From Tolypeutes matacus (Eukaryota > Chordata > Mammalia > Cingulata > Chlamyphoridae), in the NCBI GenBank assembly GCA_026826555.1, contig JAKSZT010053837.1, positions 1,722,891 through 1,786,890 on the forward strand: 64,000 nt of DNA, read 5' to 3'. The position numbers and the translations under genes were made by a program. Under the pieces are notes generated by a model, which was not told the origin of the DNA, did not search any database, and was given only the letters and a program-made list of their open reading frames with translations. Below are positions 43,129 through 55,776 of the stretch, in pieces (the stretch's first letter is position 1; every line of letters starts with the position of its first letter).

Positions 43129-44017
43129 AAATAATGACCTAGCAGTGCTTCTCAACCTTTTAACTCCATGACACTTTTGATAAGCAAAAATCTCATTCTT
43201 AATGTCACTAGTAAGTTCAAAAAAAAAGTTTTTCCAAATAAGGAACCATATTTAAACACTGAATGTTTAAAAAAGATACTCCCCCCTGAAATTCTGAAGG
43301 CCTCGCCTCCACTGAGATTTTCTGCAATAGAACATGCATACATAATTTAGGAATAAATAATTTAGGTACTGTGTCATTACTATCTTATTTCTATTATCTG
43401 TTCAGCCAAGTTACATCATAATTTAAAATGACAACAATTCTAAGTTTCTAATTCTCAAGTACCTTTTTCTTTAGCTTTACCTATATATAACCTCATGAAC
43501 AGGGGTGATATAATGAACACCTGAGTTGAACAAATAATGGTGCTCTCATTCCTCTATTCTCCTTTCATACTTCAATTCGATTTGAAAGAATTGTGCTGAG
43601 AAGTTACGATGTTTCAACAGTTCTTTCTCTAGTGCCCCTTTTAATATTAGTATTCATGATACCATCATGTAAGACCTATTATTGTTACGAGGGTACTTTT
43701 GAGGACAGACACATAGTAACAAGAAATTAGGCCAAGATAAATAACCATATCCAATAGTTCTCAACAAAATAATACTTATAAGTGGGAGATGAAAAATTTA
43801 TCCAATGGGGGTGGAAAAAAAAACACCATTAAATATAGTCTTCTCCAAGTTTACACACTAATCCCCACACCTCATTTATGAGATAAAAGTCTAATTTGAA
43901 AAATCTTGCAGGTGATTTTGATATAAGACTTTAAAAGCATGAAGTTTTTTGTTTGTTTGTTTGTTTTAAAAGACAAAACTAAAAGTGCGTGAAAATCTTG
44001 AAGAAAATCTTGAAGAT
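43129..44017. other. LRP6: LRP6 intron 16, middle segment
   Basis: No named repeat or exon was seen; a GTTT microsatellite lies at about 43948-43966. Two short frames at 43152-43350 overlap on opposite strands and are not credible genes. Confidence 0.6.
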
Positions 44018-44028
44018 AAAGAGGTAAG

Positions 44029-44282
44029 GGGAAGCGGATGTGGCTCAATCGATAGGGCTCCCGTTTACCATACGGGAGGCCCAAACCTGGGGCCTCCTGG
44101 TGAAGGCAAGCCAGGCCGCGCGGCGCGGTGAGCTGATGCAGCAGGATGACCCAACAAAGGGAGACAAGCAGACACAGAAAAACACACAGCAAATGGACAC
44201 AGTGAGCACAAACAGCAAGGAGGATAAATAAAGAATGAATGAATGAATGAATGAATGAATTTTAAAAATCTTTAAAAAAAAA
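44029..44282 (+). mobile_element. DAS SINE, longest type, with (GAAT)n tail
   Basis: Head 'gaagcggatgtggctcaatcg', then 'cctcctggtgaaggcaagcc', 'gagacaagcagacacagaaaa', 'gcaaatggacacagtgagc' and a GAAT tandem repeat (about 44233-44260) before poly-A. The duplication 'aaagaggtaag' flanks it (44018-44028 and 44283-44293). The B box is damaged ('caaacctggggcc'). It lies 75 bases from LRP6 exon 16, antisense to the gene. Confidence 0.94.
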
Positions 44283-44349
44283 AAAGAGGTAAGAAGACAC
44301 TGAAGATAAAATCATCTGGATTTCTTTATACAGTCACAGTGTCCCATTA

Positions 44350-45420
<1,071 letters not shown>

Positions 45421-45732
45421 GGAGAAAAGAGCTTCAGATACTGTCACCTGACAGTCCCACCAGAAAACAGCCAGGCCTCTATAAGAAACCTATTATTTCA
45501 TAAGTAACAGCAATGCATAAGTCAATATTTTTAGTGCCTCACTATTAAATATAAAAAGACAACTAAAGATAACCAGATATTTAAATCCAAAGACCAGAAC
45601 AAACACAACTACGGAACCTGAAGAAAGAGACAATAAAAAGCAGAAGAAAACAAAATAGAACTATAATAACTAAAAATACTAAAAAATAGGATGCTTTGTG
45701 GGGGTGCAAAGAGTGATAAAGACATTAAGAGA

Positions 45733-45911
45733 GGGAAGCAGCTGTGGCTCAATCAGTAGGGCTCCCGTTTACCATATGGGAGGCCCCGGGTTCGGTTCCC
45801 GGGGCCTCCTGGTGAAGGCAAGCCCGCCCGCACGGCGTGGTTAGCTGACCCAGCGAGCACAAGCAGCAAGGGGGGGATAAATGAATAAATAAATAAAATC
45901 TTAAAAAAAAA
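45733..45911 (+). mobile_element. DAS SINE, long type, well preserved
   Basis: Complete copy: head 'gaagcagctgtggctcaatc', 'ccgtttaccatatgggaggcc', B box 'gggttcggttcccggggcc', 'ggcaagcccgcccgcacggc', 'gcgagcacaagcagcaaggg', then 'ataaataaataaaatctt' and poly-A. The perfect 15-base duplication 'aaagacattaagaga' (45718-45732 and 45912-45926) suggests a young insertion. It is a good reference copy for the long subtype in this window. Confidence 0.96.
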
Positions 45912-47013
45912 AAAGACATTAAGAGAACAAAAAAGAGCCCCTAAAAATTAAAAACACAATACCTAGACACTTAAGGTGAAAAATGAGAGGGTTGGGAGTT
46001 AAGAGAAACTCTCACAGAAAGTAGAACAAAAAACAGAGATGGATAAGAGAAGAAAAAATAGTTACAGTCCAGAAAGTCCAGCATCTGAATAAAAGTTCCA
46101 GAGCAAGAAAATGGAAAATAAATTATCAAAGAAATAACACAAGAAAACTTTCCAGAACTCAAGGATGTAAGTTTCCGAGGGAGTAAGGGAGAAAGAGAGA
46201 GATAAAGAGAACAAAACAGAGGAAGGATGGATGGGTGGATTGTACAAAAGCACATTATTATCAAATTCCAGAGTACTAGGGGAAAAGGGAAGATGTTAAA
46301 TGCTTCTGGAGGGGAAAATAAAGGATTACATACAAAAAGCCAGCAATCAAAATGGCATCAAACTTCCCAACAACAACATAAGACAATGTAGTCCTGTCCT
46401 CAAAATTCTGAGAAGAAGTTATGAGGCATGAATTCCATATACAGTCAAATTATGACTCAAGTGTAAAGAGGGAAATACTTTTTAGGCCCACCAGATCAAG
46501 AATTTTAACCTTCTTTGAGCCCACTTTTCAAGAAGCTACTAGAGGATGTGTTCTATCAAGAAAAGGGAATTTAATGAGGAACTGGAATCCAGGACACCGC
46601 AGGTTCAACACAAAGGAGATTGGCAAGTACTCTCCTGGGATAATGGTGAAGGGAAATTGGCCTAGAAAGCAATCAAATCCAGATTGGAGCAAAATGATAA
46701 AGAAAGCCAAGAAGTATACTTCTAATTAAAAAGAAAAAGATTGCTTAATGCTTCTGAATATATTGAAACAATATTACATTAGACAACTATTAACCAGTGG
46801 GAGGGAAAAAGAGCTATAGAAGGAAATGGAAGCGATGAAGCATTTTCACAGTGCTAAATAGGAAATAAATATGGCTTTAATGAAAAATTATGATAGACCT
46901 ATGCTGATAGGAGACTTCATAGGGGTATTTTGAGGACATATAGTTTAAGATAACTAAAATCCTTATCTTCCATCAAAGAAAGTCAACTTACTATGTCTAA
47001 AATTGAAAAAATC

Positions 47014-47118
47014 AGGGGAGCAGGTGTAGCTCAGTGGTTGAGCTCCTGCTTCACATGTACAAGGACCCAGGTTCAATCCCGGGTACCTCCAAAAAAAAAA
47101 ATAAAATAAAATAAAATA
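47014..47118 (+). mobile_element. DAS-related SINE with the most tRNA-Ala-like head
   Basis: 'ggggagcaggtgtagctcagtggttgagc', 'ggacccaggttcaatcccgggtacctcc' then an (AAAAT)n tail. The head keeps a canonical A box (TAGCTCAGTGG) and B box (GGTTCAATCCC) better than any other copy here. A flanking near-repeat 'gaaaaaatcagg/aaaaaatacagg' may be its target duplication. The A-rich tail and lack of a proper acceptor-stem pair argue against a real tRNA gene. Confidence 0.85.
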
Positions 47119-47126
47119 AAAAATAC

Positions 47127-47395
47127 AGGAAGCGGGTGTGGCTCAAGTGGTTGGTCTCCCGTTTACCATATGGGAGGCTCCAGGTTCGATTCCCGAAGGC
47201 AAGCTGACCCACGCAGCACGGTGAGCTGATAGCCCGCACGGCGCAGCGAGCTGACGGCCGGCGTGGCAAGATTGCACAACAAGGGAGACAAGCAGACACA
47301 GAAAAACACACAGCAAATGGACACAGTGAGCACAAGCAGCGGAGGGGGGGGGATAAATAAATAAATAAAATAAATCTTTAAAAAGTTTTTTAAAA
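47127..47395 (+). mobile_element. DAS SINE, longest type, next to the previous one
   Basis: Starts 'aggaagcgggtgtggctcaag', keeps 'ggttcgattcccg' but lacks 'gggcctcctggtg' after it. It then has GC-rich repeats of 'gcacggcgcagcgagctgac', 'gagacaagcagacacagaaaa', a G-run and (AAAT)n. It lies directly in the A-rich tail of the preceding SINE. The overlapping minus-strand frames are artefacts. Confidence 0.9.
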
Positions 47396-48036
47396 TAAAA
47401 TAGAAAAAGCAAGAAAGAACCACTTCAAGCAGGTTATTTAAACTGAAAATAGATGCCTTAAAGTAGAAACTCAGAACAGGAAGGGGTAGGGCAATATACT
47501 TGTTTTTTGTTGTTGTTGTAAACCAGGTAGAACATTTGGTTTTTGCAAATATTTATAACATTATTTGATGAAAAATAAAGTTCTATTAAAAATAATAAAA
47601 AGAAAGTGATTAAAAAAGATTAGTTGGTTGGAGGGGAAGGATAATCTGCGTTGCACAATTCAGCAAAAGGGGGATCAACAATGTCACTGCCATCATGGCA
47701 GGGATATGCTCTACTTTGATGGCAGTGAGAAAAAGAGGGTAAGAATCCCATTGTGACAAGATGTTAGCATATACAATTTATCTCATTCTCAAAATGAAAC
47801 AAAATAATCAGATGATTATCTTAATAGATACAGAAAAAGCATTTGGTAGAATTCAGTATCTATTCAAGATCTTAAACTAGGAATAGAAGGGAACTTTCTA
47901 TATCTAACAAAGGTTACCTACCAAAACAAACAACAAAAAATACTAAGCAAAAATTATACTTAATCATGAAGCATTGAATGTTTTACCCAAGGTTGAAAAC
48001 AACAACAACAACAAGGTTTCTATCTATCATAATTCT

Positions 48037-48228
48037 TTTTTTTTTTTTAAAGATTTTATTTTTTTATTCATTTAACACCCCCCCCCCCGCGCTTGCTGCT
48101 TGTGCTCGCTGGGTCAGCTAACCACGCCGTGCGGGCGGGCTTGCCTTCACCAGGAGGCCCCGGGAACCGAACCCAGGGCCTCCCATATGGTAAACGGGAG
48201 CCCTACTGATTGAGCCACAGCTGCTTCC
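48037..48228 (-). mobile_element. DAS SINE, long type
   Basis: Reverse-complement copy with poly-T, a poly-C run (about 48077-48087), 'caggaggccccgggaaccgaa', 'tgagccacagctgcttcc'. The 13-base duplication 'ctatcataattct' flanks it (48024-48036 and 48229-48241). It splits the old L1 reverse-transcriptase region. Confidence 0.95.
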
Positions 48229-50100
48229 CTATCATAATTCTATTCAGCATTGTATTCAGGGACTCAGCCAGTGCAACAAGGTAAGAAATAAAAATAAAAG
48301 AAAGAAGGATATCATTATTTGTAGACAACATGATTCATTAATGTAGATAATGCTAAGGAAACTACAGATAAGTTAATTTAGCAAGGTTCTTGGGTACAAG
48401 CTCAATATACCAGAAAAAAAAATGTATATTTCTATATTCTATTCACAATTAGAAAATGAAATATTAAAAATATTTAAAAGAACACCCTTTACCAATAACA
48501 TTAAAAAATAAAAAATAAAAATACCAAGGAATAACTTTAATGAACGATGGGCAAGACCTCTACATCGAAAACTATAAAATATTAAGAGAAAGTAAAGATC
48601 TAAATAAATGAAGAGATATACCATGTTCAGGGTTTGGGAGACTACTATAAAGATAACAATTCCCCCCTAAATTGATCTTTAAATTCAATGCAAACCAAAT
48701 CAAAATTCCCATAGGTCTGCTATTTGTTTTTGCTGCTATTGTTGTTGGAAACTTATAAGCTGATTCTAAAATACACAGGGTCAACAATAGCCAAGGCTAT
48801 CTTGAAGAAATATGAAAAATGTACAACATTGTCAGATAAACTTATTATAGAGGTATGATAATTAAAATAGAATAACATGGACAGAGAAATAAAAAACCAG
48901 TGGAACATTAAGAGTCCAGAAACAAACCCACACATATACAGTTACGTGATTTATGACAATGGTGACACTGCAGAGCAGAGGTGAAAGCGTGGTCTTTTCA
49001 ATAAATGGTGCTAAATAAGACAGGAATGTATGAAAAACTTAAATTTGACTCCTACACCTCATCTCACACCAATGCAAAAATAAATTCCAGATTGATTAGA
49101 GAGCTAAATGTGAAAAGTTAAAGAAAAAAGTATTGGGGGAAAAAACGCACATACACAGGAAAAGCATCTTTGTGACCTTACAGTGTGCAAAGGTATCAAA
49201 GATAAAAGACACTAATCATAAAGGCAAAGATTAATATATTAGATTACATTAAAATTAAGAACTTCCTTTTCATCTGAAGACACCACTGGGAGTGTGAAAT
49301 GGCAAAACATAGACTGGGAGAAGAATTATACAGTACATATCTTTGACAAAGGACTCATATTCAGAATATATAAAGAATTCCTACATGTCATAAGAAAAAT
49401 GGGCAAAAGACTTGAACACTTAACAAAAGAAGATATCTCAATGTCCAATAAACATATGAAAATGCTTAACATGTTTTTCATTAAGGAAATGACCGTGAAA
49501 ACACAATGAGATACGATACACCAACCACAATGGCTAAAATGAGAGACAAAATCAAGCGTGGGTGAGTATATCAAACAAATGGAACTTCTATGCACTGTTG
49601 GTTCAAACATTTTGAAAAAGGGCTTGCCAATATCTTTGAATGCTAAATATATGCATACCATATGCACACTCTTTGACTCAGCAATTTTACTCTTGGGTGA
49701 ACATACAACAGACATATTCACATATATTCACTAAAACACACAAGAAAATTGACAGCAGCGTTCATAATAGTTACAAATGGAAACAATTCAAATATCCAAC
49801 AATATAATGGATAAATTATGGCAGATTCACATAAAAGATTACTATATAACAATGAGAGTAAAGGACTTACAACTATACTCAAAACATGGCTGCCTCTCAC
49901 AAATGTGTTTAGCAAAAAAGCCAAACACGGAAGAGTAAATTCTCTATGATTCCGTTTATATGAAATTCACAAACAATACAACTGATCAATGATGTTAGAT
50001 GTGAAGAGAGTGATTACCACTGTGGGAGAGGATGATCTTTTCTCCTCTCTGTATGTATGTTATACCTGTTAAAAGTTTATGTTAAAAACAGAAAGCAGTG

Positions 50101-50690
50101 GTACCACTATAGAGAACAATGTAAATCAACTGGGATTTTCACACAATCGGGTAAGAATATAAAAGAAAACAATCACTTTGGAAAACTGTTTGCCAGAATC
50201 TACTAAAGTCAAATACACACATATCCTTCAATTCACCAAGTCGGCTCCTAGGTATACATCCAACAGAATTGTATACATATATGCACAAAAAGTCATGTTC
50301 AAGAATATTCCTAGCTGCATTATTCCTAATTACTAAAAGCTACATACAACACAACTATCAAAAAGGAAATGAAAAATAAACTCTGGTATATTTATCTTTC
50401 AAATTACTATACAGCAAGAAATATGATAGGACTACTGCTATATAAAACGCTGATATAGTTTGAAAAACAAGGTTGAGCAAAAAGAGCCACAAAAGAATGT
50501 ATACTGCATGAGCTTATTAATATAAACATAAAAAGCAAGCAAAACTTATTCATGGTGTTAGAAGTCATGATAGTGGTTACATTTGAGGAAAAAAGGGTAA
50601 AGAGTTAAGAAGGAGCACCTAGCATGCTATATTTATACATTTTTGTAGACATTAAAAATTAAATCATTTTTTAAAAAATCTACCTCCCTT
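50101..50690 (+). mobile_element. Old L1 ORF2-end and 3' UTR fragment
   Basis: 'ttggaaaactgtttgccagaatc', 'ctaggtatacatccaacagaattg' and 'aatattcctagctgcattattcc' match the L1 ORF2 C-terminal region in the plus orientation, ending in an A-rich stretch. A separate, later-truncated copy following the one at 45.4-50.1 kb. Confidence 0.65.
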
Positions 50691-50767
50691 CCCCCATGCT
50701 CTCATGTATGCATAACCAAAATCAGAGATCCCAAATTTAGAGACATTTTGTAAAATGTCTGGTTTGC

Positions 50768-51135
50768 GGAAAGGTGATGTGGCTCAAGCGGCTGGGTTCC
50801 CATCTAGCATGTGGGAGGTCCTGGGATGGATTCCCAGAGCCCCCTGGTGAAGGTAAGCAGGCCGGCGTGGAGAGGTGGCGCAACACATGACGCAACAAAA
50901 GAGACACACAGAAGAAAAAGACAATGACAGACACAACAAACCAGGAAGCTGAGGTGGCTCAAATGATTGAGTGCCTCTCTCCCATGTCAAAAGGTCCCAG
51001 GATTGATTCCCGGTGCCTTCTAAAGAGAAGACAAGCACACGAAGAACATGCAGCGAATGGACACAGAAAGCAGACAGCAAGCACAAGCAGGGGAGGATAA
51101 ATAAAATAAAATAAATCTGAAAAAAAAAAAAAAAG
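50768..51135 (+). mobile_element. Dimeric DAS SINE
   Basis: Two heads: 'aaggtgatgtggctcaagcgg' at 50770 and 'aggaagctgaggtggctcaaatg' at about 50943. B-box-like segments are 'gggatggattcccag' and 'aggattgattcccggtg'. The 3' part has 'gcgaatggacacagaaagc', 'gcaagcacaagcaggggagg', (AAAT)n and poly-A. Flanking duplication was not found. A diverged complex subtype resembling the unit at 30410-30740. Confidence 0.88.
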
Positions 51136-51139
51136 ATAA

Positions 51140-51630
51140 TTATTAAAAAAATAACTGCTTTGCTTTCTTCAAAAATGTCAATAGCATGAAAGATGAAAGG
51201 CTGAAGAATTGTTTGTGATGAAATAACACTAAAGTGTCATGAAAAGAAAATGTAATATGTGATGCTGGGCTGGGAAAATTTTGCTATAAAAAGCATTTTT
51301 AGGATAATGAATGAAATTGGGATACAGCCTGTAGATTAAAATACTATACTGATATTAAATTTCCTGAAATTAACTGTACTGTGCATATGCAAGTGAATTA
51401 TGAAAGACACACTGGAGGAATATGGGTAAGAGGGCATGTTAAAAAAAATCGTGTATATGGATATTCATACGTAGCTTATGTATAATATAGAGAGACAGAA
51501 TAAAGTAAGTGTGGCAAAAGCTAAAAATTGACAAGTCAGGTAAAAGGTATACAGGAGTTCTTTGTTCTATTTTTGCAAGTGTTCTGTAACTTTGAAATGA
51601 TTTCAAAATAAGCTAAAAAGAAATGAAAAT
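51140..51630 (+). mobile_element. Old L1 3' UTR-like fragment
   Basis: The end 'tatacaggagttctttgttctatttttgcaagtg', 'gtaactttgaaatgatttcaaaataag' is like the last 100 bases of old L1 families. Family call by eye. Confidence 0.5.
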
Positions 51631-51790
51631 AAATTTTTTTTACCAGCTTTATATAGTTTTACAGATAAACTGTACAAGACATTGAAGTTACAACACTTTC
51701 AAGCTACAAGCTAATTATAATCTTATACAAACTGTTCTATAGATTAGGGAAAAAAGAGGAATACTTCCTAACACATTTTTTTTGTTTAAC

Positions 51791-51796
51791 TTTATT
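51791..51796 (-). terminator. L1 polyadenylation signal AATAAA
   Basis: AATAAA about a dozen bases before the genomic poly-A stretch of the full-length L1, in the sense orientation of LRP6 intron 15. Its position is typical for an L1 3' end. Confidence 0.7.
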
Positions 51797-52044
51797 TTGT
51801 ACATTTAATAATTGAAAATATAAACAATTAAAAACTAAAAAGTAAGCAGAGATGAACAAATATATACATTTCTCAATTAAATCTAATCGATACATATGAA
51901 TTTTTTTTTTAATCAAACAATATATTACACAATATATTTGGTTCATAGTAATGCATTCATACAGTATTTGTCCTTTCGTGTCTGCTTCCTTCACTCAACA
52001 TAATGTCCTCCAGGTTCATCCATGTTGTCATATGATTTATGACT

Positions 52045-55000
52045 TCATTTATTCTTACAGCTGCATAATATTCCATCGTGTGAATAGACCAGTTTGTTTA
52101 TCCATTCGTCTGCTGATGGACACCTGGGTTGTTTCCAGCTTTTGGCAATGGTGAATAATGTTGCTATGAACATTGGTGTGCAGATGTCTGCTCGTGTCAC
52201 TGCTCTCAGTTCTTCTGGGTATATACCCAGTAGTGGTACTGCAGGGCCACGTGGCAAGTCTATATTCAGTTTCCTTAGGAACTGCCAAACAGTCCTCCAT
52301 AGTGGCTGTACCATTCTGCATTCTCACCAACAGTGAAGAAGTGTTCCTATCTCTCCACATCCTCTCCAACACTTGTAGTTCTCTGTCTTTTTAATAGTGG
52401 CCATTCTGATAGGGGTGAAATGATATCTCATTGTAGTTTTGATTTGCATTTCCCTAATCATGAGTGATGTTGAGCATTTCTTCATGTGTTTTTTTGCAAT
52501 TTGTATTTCTTCTTTGGAGAAATGTCTATTCAAGTCTCTTTATATATCCTGGATATTAAACTCTTATCCAATATTTGATTTCCAAATATTTTTTCCCATT
52601 GAGTTGGCTGCCTTTTCACCCTTCTGACAAAGTCCTGTGAGGTGCAAAAGTGTTTAATTTTGAGGAGGTCCCATTTATCTACTTTTTCTTTTGTTGCACG
52701 TGCTTTGGGTATGAGGTACAAGAAACCACCACCTACTACAAGGTCTTGAAGATGTTTCCCTACATTTTCTTCTAGTAGTTTTATGGTCCTGGCTTTTATA
52801 TTTAGATCTTTGATCCATTTTGAGTTGATTCTTGTAAAGGGGGTGAGATAGGGGTCCTCTTTCATTCTTTTAGTTATAGATATCAAGTTCTCCCAACACC
52901 ATTTGTTGAAGAGACTATTTTTTCCCATTAGCGTGGGCTTGATAGGTTTGTCAAAAACCAGTTGACTGTATAGGTGAGGGTATATAACTGGATTCTCAAT
53001 TCTATTCCACTGATCGATGTGTATATCTTTATGCCAGTACCATGCTGTTTTGACCACTGTAGCTTTGTAATATGTTTCAACGTCAGGGAGCGGAATTCCT
53101 CCCACATTGTTCTTCTTTTTTAGAATACTTTTGGCTATTCGGGTGCACTTACCCTTCAGATGAATTTGGTAATTGCCTTCTCTAATTCTGTAAAGTAAGC
53201 TGTTGGGATTTTAATTGGTATTGCATTGAATCTATAAATCAGTTTGGGCAAGATTGACATCTTCACGATACTTATTCTTCCAATCCATGAACACGGAATG
53301 TCTTTCCATTTGTTTAGGTCTTTTTTAATTTCTTTTAGCATTGTTTTGTAGTTTTCTGCATATAGGTCCTGTACTTCCTTGGTTAAATTAACTCCTAGGT
53401 ATTTGAGTCTTTTTGTTGCTATTGAAAATGGAATTTTCCTCCTGATTTCCTCCTCAGATTGTTCAGTACTAATGTACAAAAACATTACTGATTTTTGCGT
53501 GTTGATCTTATATCCTGCCACTTTGCTGAACGCATTTATTAGTTCAAGTAGCTTTGTTGTGGATACTTCAGATTTTCTAAATACAGGATCATGTCATCTG
53601 CAAACAGTGAGAGTTTTCCTTCCTCTTTTCCTATCTGGATGCCTTTAATTTTTTTGTCTTGTCTAATTGCCCTCGCTAGAACTTCTAGTACAATGTTGAG
53701 TAACAATGGTGACAGTGGGCATCCTTGTCTTGTCCTGATCTTAGGGGGAAAGCTTTCAACCTTTCCCCATTGAGTATGATGTTGGCTGTGGGTTTTTCAT
53801 ATATGCCTTTTATCATATTGAGGAATTTTCCTTTTATTCCTACCTTTTGAAGTATTTTTATCAAAAATGGATGTTGGATTTTGTCAAATGCCTTTTCTGC
53901 ATCTATTGAGATGATCATGTGGTTTTTTTCCTTCAATTTGTTAATGTGGTGTATTACATTGATTGATTTTCTTATGTCGAACCAGCCTTGCATGCCAGGA
54001 ATAAATCCCACTTGGTCGTGATGTTTAAGTCTTTTGATACGCTGTTGGATTCGATTTGCAAGTATTTTGTTGAGAATTTTTGCATCTATGTTCATGAGAG
54101 AGATTGGTCTGTAATTTTCTTTTCTTGTGGAATCTTTATCTGGCTTTGGTATTAGGGTGATGTTGGCTTCATAAAATGTGTTGGGTTAATTTTCCCTCCT
54201 CTTCAATATTTTGGAAGAGTTTAAACAGGATTGGTGTTAATTCTTTTAGAAATGCTTGCTAGAATTCACCTGTGAAGCCATCTGGTCCTGGACTTTTCTT
54301 TGCTGGGAGATTTTTGATGACAGATTCAATCTCCTTAATTGTGATTGGTTTGTTAAGTTCTTGTATTTCTTGTTGTGTCAGTGTAGGTTGGTTATGCATT
54401 TCTAGAAATTTGTCCATTTCATCTAGGTTGTCTAGTTTGTTGGCATATAGTTTCTCATAATATCCTCTTATGATTCTTTTTATTTCTGTGAGATCATTTG
54501 TAATTTCCCCCCTTTCATTTCTGATTGTATTTATTTGCATCTTCTCTCTTTTTTTCTTTGTTAGTCTAGCAAGAGGTTTGTCAATTTTATTGATCTTCTC
54601 AAAGAACCAGCTTTTGGTTTTGTTGATTTTCTCTATTGTTTTTTTGTTCTCATTTTCATTTATTTCTGCTCTAATCTTTATTCTTTCTTTCCTTCTGCTT
54701 GCTTTGGGATTGGATTGCTGTTCTTTTTCTAGTTTCTCTAGTTGTTCAGTTAAATCTTTGAGTTTAGCTCTTTCTTGTTTTTTAATATAGGCATTTAGGG
54801 CTATAAATTTCCCTCTTAAGACTGCCTTTGCTGTATCCCATAAGTTTTGATACTCTGTGTACTCATTTTCATTTTGTCTCAAAATATTTACTGATTGCAC
54901 TTGCAATTTCTTCTTTGACCCACGGAATATTTAGGAGTGTGTTGTTCAGTCTCCACACATTCGCAAATTTACTTTTTTCTTGTCTGTTATTGCTTTCTAG

Positions 55001-55695
55001 TTTCATTCCATTATGATCTGAGAAGGTGCTTTGTATAATTTCAATCTTTTTATATTTATTGAGAGCTGTATTGTGACCTAACATGTGGTCTATCCTGGAG
55101 AAAGATCCATGGGCACTTGAAGAGAATGTATAACCCAGGGAGTTTGGATGCAGTGTTCTGTATATGTCTGTTAGGTCTAACTTATTTATCATATTGTTCA
55201 AGTTCTCTGTTTCCTTATTGATCTTCTGTCTAGTTGTTCTATCTAATGATGTGAGGGGGTGTTGACGTCTCCAACGATTACCGTAGAAATGTCTATTTCT
55301 CCCTTCAGTTTTGCCAGAGTTTGTCTCATATATTTTGGGGCCTGGTTAGGTGCGTAGATACTTATGACTGTTATATCTTCCTGGAGGATCGTCCCTTTAT
55401 TAATATATAATGGCCTTCCGCATCTCATCACTTTTTTGCATTTGAAGTCTGTTTTGTCTGATATTAGTATAGCTACCCCTGCTCTTTTCTGTTTACTATT
55501 CTCATGGAGTATCTTTTTCCAACCTTTTACTTTCAGCCGGCTTGTATCCTTGGGTCTGAGGTGAGTTTCTTGTAAGCAGCATATGGATGGCTCATGTTTT
55601 TTTATCCATTCTGTCAGCCTGTATCTTTTGATTGGGGAATTTAATCCATTCACATTCAATGATATTACTGAAAATGCACTATTTATTTCCTCCAT
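52045..55695 (-). pseudogene. L1 ORF2 (endonuclease and reverse transcriptase), broken
   Basis: The 5' frame (55243-55695) opens with MEEINSAFSVISLNVNGLNS, the start of the apurinic-like endonuclease, and includes the QETHLRPKD block with the catalytic Glu. It breaks after 'VGDVNTP', where a frameshift destroys the domain. Later frames at 54869-55201, 54259-54906, 53685-54095, 53156-53521 and 52530-53105 cover the linker, fingers/palm ([13 protein letters not shown] at about 53.89 kb) and thumb, and those at 52045-52533 the Cys-containing C-terminus ('[15 protein letters not shown]'). At least six frame changes show it is inactive. Confidence 0.9.
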
Positions 55696-55776
55696 TTTAT
55701 TCTTTGGTTTTCATATGTCATCTTATTTTTGTTTTTCTTTTTACTCTTTTGGTTATCCTTTCTGCTTTTCTTTCTT

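Noticed and set aside
44233..44260. CRISPR-like or satellite array from the repeated GAAT units
   Set aside because: A simple microsatellite in the tail of a DAS SINE, with no spacers.
47025..47096. Possible tRNA-Ala gene
   Set aside because: A and B boxes are tRNA-like but the sequence carries a SINE-type A-rich tail and no convincing acceptor-stem pairing was seen.
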